The notes below the pieces were generated by a model. It did not search any database and was not told the DNA's origin. It was given only the letters and a program-made list of their open reading frames with translations. A program made the position numbers and the translations under genes. Below, one piece after another: positions 13,298-15,944 of a stretch of 15,944 nt of DNA. Origin of the DNA: CAZWDO01 sp964632485 [NCBI: uncultured bacterium]. GTDB taxonomy: Bacteria > JAGOEH01. Numbering within the stretch: the stretch's first letter is position 1; every line of letters starts with the position of its first letter. Location of the stretch: NCBI GenBank assembly GCA_964632485.1, contig CAZWDO010000042.1, positions 1 through 15,944 of the forward strand, written 5' to 3'.

Positions 13298-14542
13298 CTA
13301 CAACCCGCCACTGGGGAATAAAAGTGCATCGAGACGCGACACCCATTCTTCGCTGTCCCTGATCTGTTTTTTGATAATCAAGTCTTTCATTCCAAAGGTT
13401 TTAATCAGCTTAATCACACCCGTTTCATCCGCTGGCGGTTGATCCAGCAACAAAACCGAAGGAATTCTCTTCTCGCGAATCGTGTTGATCAAACTGAGCC
13501 AATGACGAAATATATCATGATTGGCGGCGGTCAGTAATTCCATAACGATCAAATGAGGAACCTTGCGCAGACAGTTGATCTTCGCGACGGCAGGATTGCT
13601 GAAATACTGCGTCATATACACATCCCGAATCAGACTGTAAACATCGGCTATCGTTTCCACCACGTAAATGCACATTTCTTTGCGGTTCAGCCTTGTTTGG
13701 TCTGCGGCGGATCGGCTGGAAACCGCCGCCAGCGTAGGGGAAGAAGTCGAGGTCGGTTCGTGAATGCCACCGCGCCGAAAACCGCAACCGCTCTTCCCGA
13801 GCGCGGCGCTGGTTGCGACCTTGTTCTTAGAATGAAGCCATGACAATATGTAATCATTGATATGCTTACCGGCATTGCCGATTGCCGAGGCGAACTCCAG
13901 TCCGCATTTAATCTGATGGATATTGCGGACGAAAGCGTTATCGATTTGCACATCCTCACTCTTGCAACCCAATCGAAACAGCAAACGGAAAAGTTTATCG
14001 CCAACCGTAAGGTTATGATCAAAGAAAATCGAATTAGGGACAAAACCCAACCCACGCATACTGATATCGAGAAGATCGCCAATATAATATTGCTGCGATT
14101 TTCTATCAAAGGCCACATAAAGCTGATTGCTGCCGCCGTCATCAACTTCGATATCGGCTCTCAATTCGCGTTTCTTGTAACTGATGGAATCAGGTAGAGT
14201 AACCAGATAGATATTTTTAGCGCTTAATCGCAGATATCCCTTAAACCTAAAAAGGTATTCCGTGTTGGAAAAATAGAACTCATAGGCTGTGGAAGACAAA
14301 CCTGCGTTGAATTTATAAATCAGTAATTCATGGGATTGAACATCCTGCATCAGGCCAAATTCCAGGTTATTTTGGCCCAGGATTTCAACTTTTGTATGAA
14401 GCTGGGCGCATTGTTTTAAAATAAAGCGGATTTTGGCCGTTGATTTTACCACTCCGCTATCTCCGAGCAACAATCCCGATTGATGGCAGAACAAACGGAT
14501 AAATTTGCCTAACAAACCTGGATTGGATTCAAAGAATTCCAT
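13298..14542 (-). CDS. YcgR-like PilZ protein with a degenerate receiver tail
   Basis: A 414-residue cytoplasmic protein. The middle region carries a YcgR-type flavour (FRFKGYLRLSAKNIYLVTLP, about 98-117) leading into a PilZ domain: KRELR (124-128), where the usual first Arg of RxxxR is Lys, and DISMRG (159-164), matching D/N-x-S-x-x-G. It should bind c-di-GMP, perhaps more weakly. After a Ser/Ala/Gly-rich linker (about 240-288), residues about 290-414 look like a receiver fold, with VPHLIVMELL where the phospho-Asp would be: Glu335 replaces Asp, and the Thr and Lys-Pro positions are also altered. So it probably cannot be phosphorylated, or mimics the phosphorylated state. The start at 14542 lies 11 nt after the preceding gene's stop; longer frames run into that gene. 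Confidence 0.78.
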   Translation of the reverse strand: MEFFESNPGLLGKFIRLFCHQSGLLLGDSGVVKSTAKIRFILKQCAQLHTKVEILGQNNLEFGLMQDVQSHELLIYKFNAGLSSTAYEFYFSNTEYLFRFKGYLRLSAKNIYLVTLPDSISYKKRELRADIEVDDGGSNQLYVAFDRKSQQYYIGDLLDISMRGLGFVPNSIFFDHNLTVGDKLFRLLFRLGCKSEDVQIDNAFVRNIHQIKCGLEFASAIGNAGKHINDYILSWLHSKNKVATSAALGKSGCGFRRGGIHEPTSTSSPTLAAVSSRSAADQTRLNRKEMCIYVVETIADVYSLIRDVYMTQYFSNPAVAKINCLRKVPHLIVMELLTAANHDIFRHWLSLINTIREKRIPSVLLLDQPPADETGVIKLIKTFGMKDLIIKKQIRDSEEWVSRLDALLFPSGGL

Positions 14543-14553
14543 GAATGTCTTCT

Positions 14554-15882
14554 TTATAAATAAAAATCGGTGTTCGAGTTCAGTATATTCAGCGTCCGAC
14601 GAACGAGCTCCGGGTCCAACGCGCCCTGATGCGAGATGGCCTTCGATTCGATGATTGCCGCCCATTTCTCTCGAGGGGGGCCATCGGCATCCGCCAGATC
14701 CCGGGCTATGGCTTCGGCGACGGCAAGAATCCGGGCTTCAACAGGAATGGCGGTTCCGGAAAGTCCTTCGGGATATCCGGAGCCATCCCATTTTTCTTCA
14801 TGGCGCAATATGATTTCGGCAACGGCGGCAAAGGCGGGTTCCTGCTTTAGTATATGATAGCCGAGCAACGGATGCAGACGAAACAGCGGATCATCGAATT
14901 CATGTCCATCTATAACTTCATGTAAGTTAAATTGATTGAGCGCCAACCCGATATCGCTCACCAACGCTGCCATGGCAAGTGAGTTGATCCGGGGCATTTC
15001 CAGATTCATGTCAGCGCCGATAGCTGTCGCCAATCTCGCCGCTAATCGGCGCCAGGGCGGAGCTGTTTTTTCACCATCCAGGGACATGGAAAAAAAACGC
15101 TTCAAGGTTTCCGCCAGATTCCGGTTTTGATCGTCAATCTGGGAATACAGCGTTTCCTCCACTTCTATGTGACGGGAAGCGTCACGGCAGATCGCCAGAA
15201 TCGCCTGACGATCCTGATAGTCGATCAGACCGCAATTCATTTCCACCTGAAACAACGAGCCATTACCCGTCATAAATGCGTTTTCGAAAAACTGAGGCGA
15301 CTTTGCCAATACCGCTGCAATCCGTTGCGATTCAAGCTCCGCATAATCCGAATACTCCAGGTTGCGAATATCCTCTCCGACAAGATCATTCAGATAGCCA
15401 AGCGCATCCAGCGCCGCCTGATTCAGTTCCAGTATCCTGCCATTCAAATCATAGATGACAATCGGATCCGTAACATGATTGAAGATCACCCGGAATTTTT
15501 TTTCGCTTTCTTTCAGTTTGCTTTCAAGCTGATGACGATAAAGCGCCAATTCGATAGTGATTTCCAAGTCTTTCATTTTAAACGGTTTTAACAAATAACT
15601 GTAGGGAGCAGTTAACAAAGCCCGCTCAATAGTCTTTTTATCGCCATGAGCAGTCAGGTATATAATCGGGATATCGCCATCATTGTTGATGACACGCGCG
15701 GCCTCGATTCCATCTACACTCCCTTTCAGATGGATATCCATCAGAATAAAGCCCGGGTTGAGTTCACGAGCTCTCTCAATGGCGGATTCTCCGCTATCGG
15801 CAACGGCGATTACCTTGTATCCCGCCTCATTCAGCATATTTTCCAAAACCATGACAAGGATTTTCTCATCCTCGACGATCAT
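14554..15882 (-). CDS. Response regulator with PAS and degenerate HD-GYP domain
   Basis: A 442-residue protein. Receiver (1-115): acidic pocket Glu4/Asp5, phospho-Asp49 in FILMDIHL, Thr77, Lys99-Pro100, all intact. PAS (about 125-240): VIFNHVTDPIVIYDLNGRIL, then a paired strand core. HD-GYP-like region (about 275-440): HPLLGYHIL (337-345) and HEEKWDGSGYPEGL (361-374) are kept. The eponymous HD is changed to Ser309-Asp310 in LVSDIGLA, the first-helix His is absent, and the usual VADVYDAL is AVAEAIARDL. Several metal ligands are thus missing, so c-di-GMP phosphodiesterase activity is doubtful. The start at 15882 gives a short first strand, and no ribosome binding site is visible; an in-frame TGA lies upstream. 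The PilZ gene follows after 11 nt. Confidence 0.85.
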   Translation of the reverse strand: MIVEDEKILVMVLENMLNEAGYKVIAVADSGESAIERARELNPGFILMDIHLKGSVDGIEAARVINNDGDIPIIYLTAHGDKKTIERALLTAPYSYLLKPFKMKDLEITIELALYRHQLESKLKESEKKFRVIFNHVTDPIVIYDLNGRILELNQAALDALGYLNDLVGEDIRNLEYSDYAELESQRIAAVLAKSPQFFENAFMTGNGSLFQVEMNCGLIDYQDRQAILAICRDASRHIEVEETLYSQIDDQNRNLAETLKRFFSMSLDGEKTAPPWRRLAARLATAIGADMNLEMPRINSLAMAALVSDIGLALNQFNLHEVIDGHEFDDPLFRLHPLLGYHILKQEPAFAAVAEIILRHEEKWDGSGYPEGLSGTAIPVEARILAVAEAIARDLADADGPPREKWAAIIESKAISHQGALDPELVRRTLNILNSNTDFYL

Positions 15883-15944
15883 GGCGGTTACTAGTGCTCA
15901 GTCATAAAAAAAACATAACTATTGACAACAGAACAAAAATTGAT

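Noticed and set aside
13515-14197. Frames in other phases over the PilZ gene
   Set aside because: They overlap the PilZ protein, lack ribosome binding sites and show no domains.

Overview
The window reads as a chromosomal segment of a free-living, probably anaerobic environmental bacterium. The clues are mid-range base composition with sharp local swings, AGGAGG-type ribosome binding sites, good sigma70-like promoters (TTGACA, 16-17 bp, TATATT/TATACT), a decayed FISUMP-type gene and a c-di-GMP signalling cluster. FISUMP domains are common in Fibrobacteres, Bacteroidetes and related candidate phyla, but the promoters are not the Bacteroides type. I would not name a genus. No tRNA, rRNA, CRISPR array or intact transposon is visible.

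Region 1 (about 257-4535, all minus strand) is an arsenic-resistance operon: arsR, arsP-type permease, small thioredoxin-like protein (arsE candidate), arsF, arsG, arsC. A TTGACA/TATATT promoter with an overlapping inverted repeat lies in front of arsR. ArsP plus ArsE/F/G suggests detoxification of organic, including nitro-aromatic, arsenicals next to inorganic arsenate reduction by ArsC. The operon looks cut off after arsC: the next gene starts in an ATGA overlap and runs only 16 codons before an AT-rich foreign flank. No ArsB/Acr3 arsenite pump is in view. A cysteine-rich DUF2703-like gene lies just upstream of arsR.

Region 2 (4566-5333) holds a FISUMP pseudogene with three in-frame stops, a strong promoter pointing into it, and AT-rich spacer.

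Region 3 (5334-8670, plus strand) is a compact three-gene operon: a multi-pass membrane protein, a winged-helix regulator, and an exported X-Pro dipeptidyl-peptidase/CocE-type hydrolase with an extra N-terminal domain. A 15-bp palindrome sits at the predicted transcription start and is a plausible operator for the regulator.

Region 4 (8671-10283) is a low-GC accessory patch. It has a GNAT acetyltransferase with a strong promoter and a long structured leader, then remnants of a type I restriction locus (frameshifted hsdM tail and a possible rhuM fragment).

Region 5 (10284-15882, minus strand) is a signalling cluster: REC-PAS-degenerate HD-GYP protein, PilZ protein with a degenerate receiver tail, unknown 121-aa protein, CBS-pair histidine kinase (HisKA_2), single-domain response regulator, and membrane GGDEF diguanylate cyclase with an I-site. 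A promoter at 13057-13085 splits it into two transcription units. It looks like a phosphorelay that senses a ligand and controls c-di-GMP output through non-catalytic effectors.
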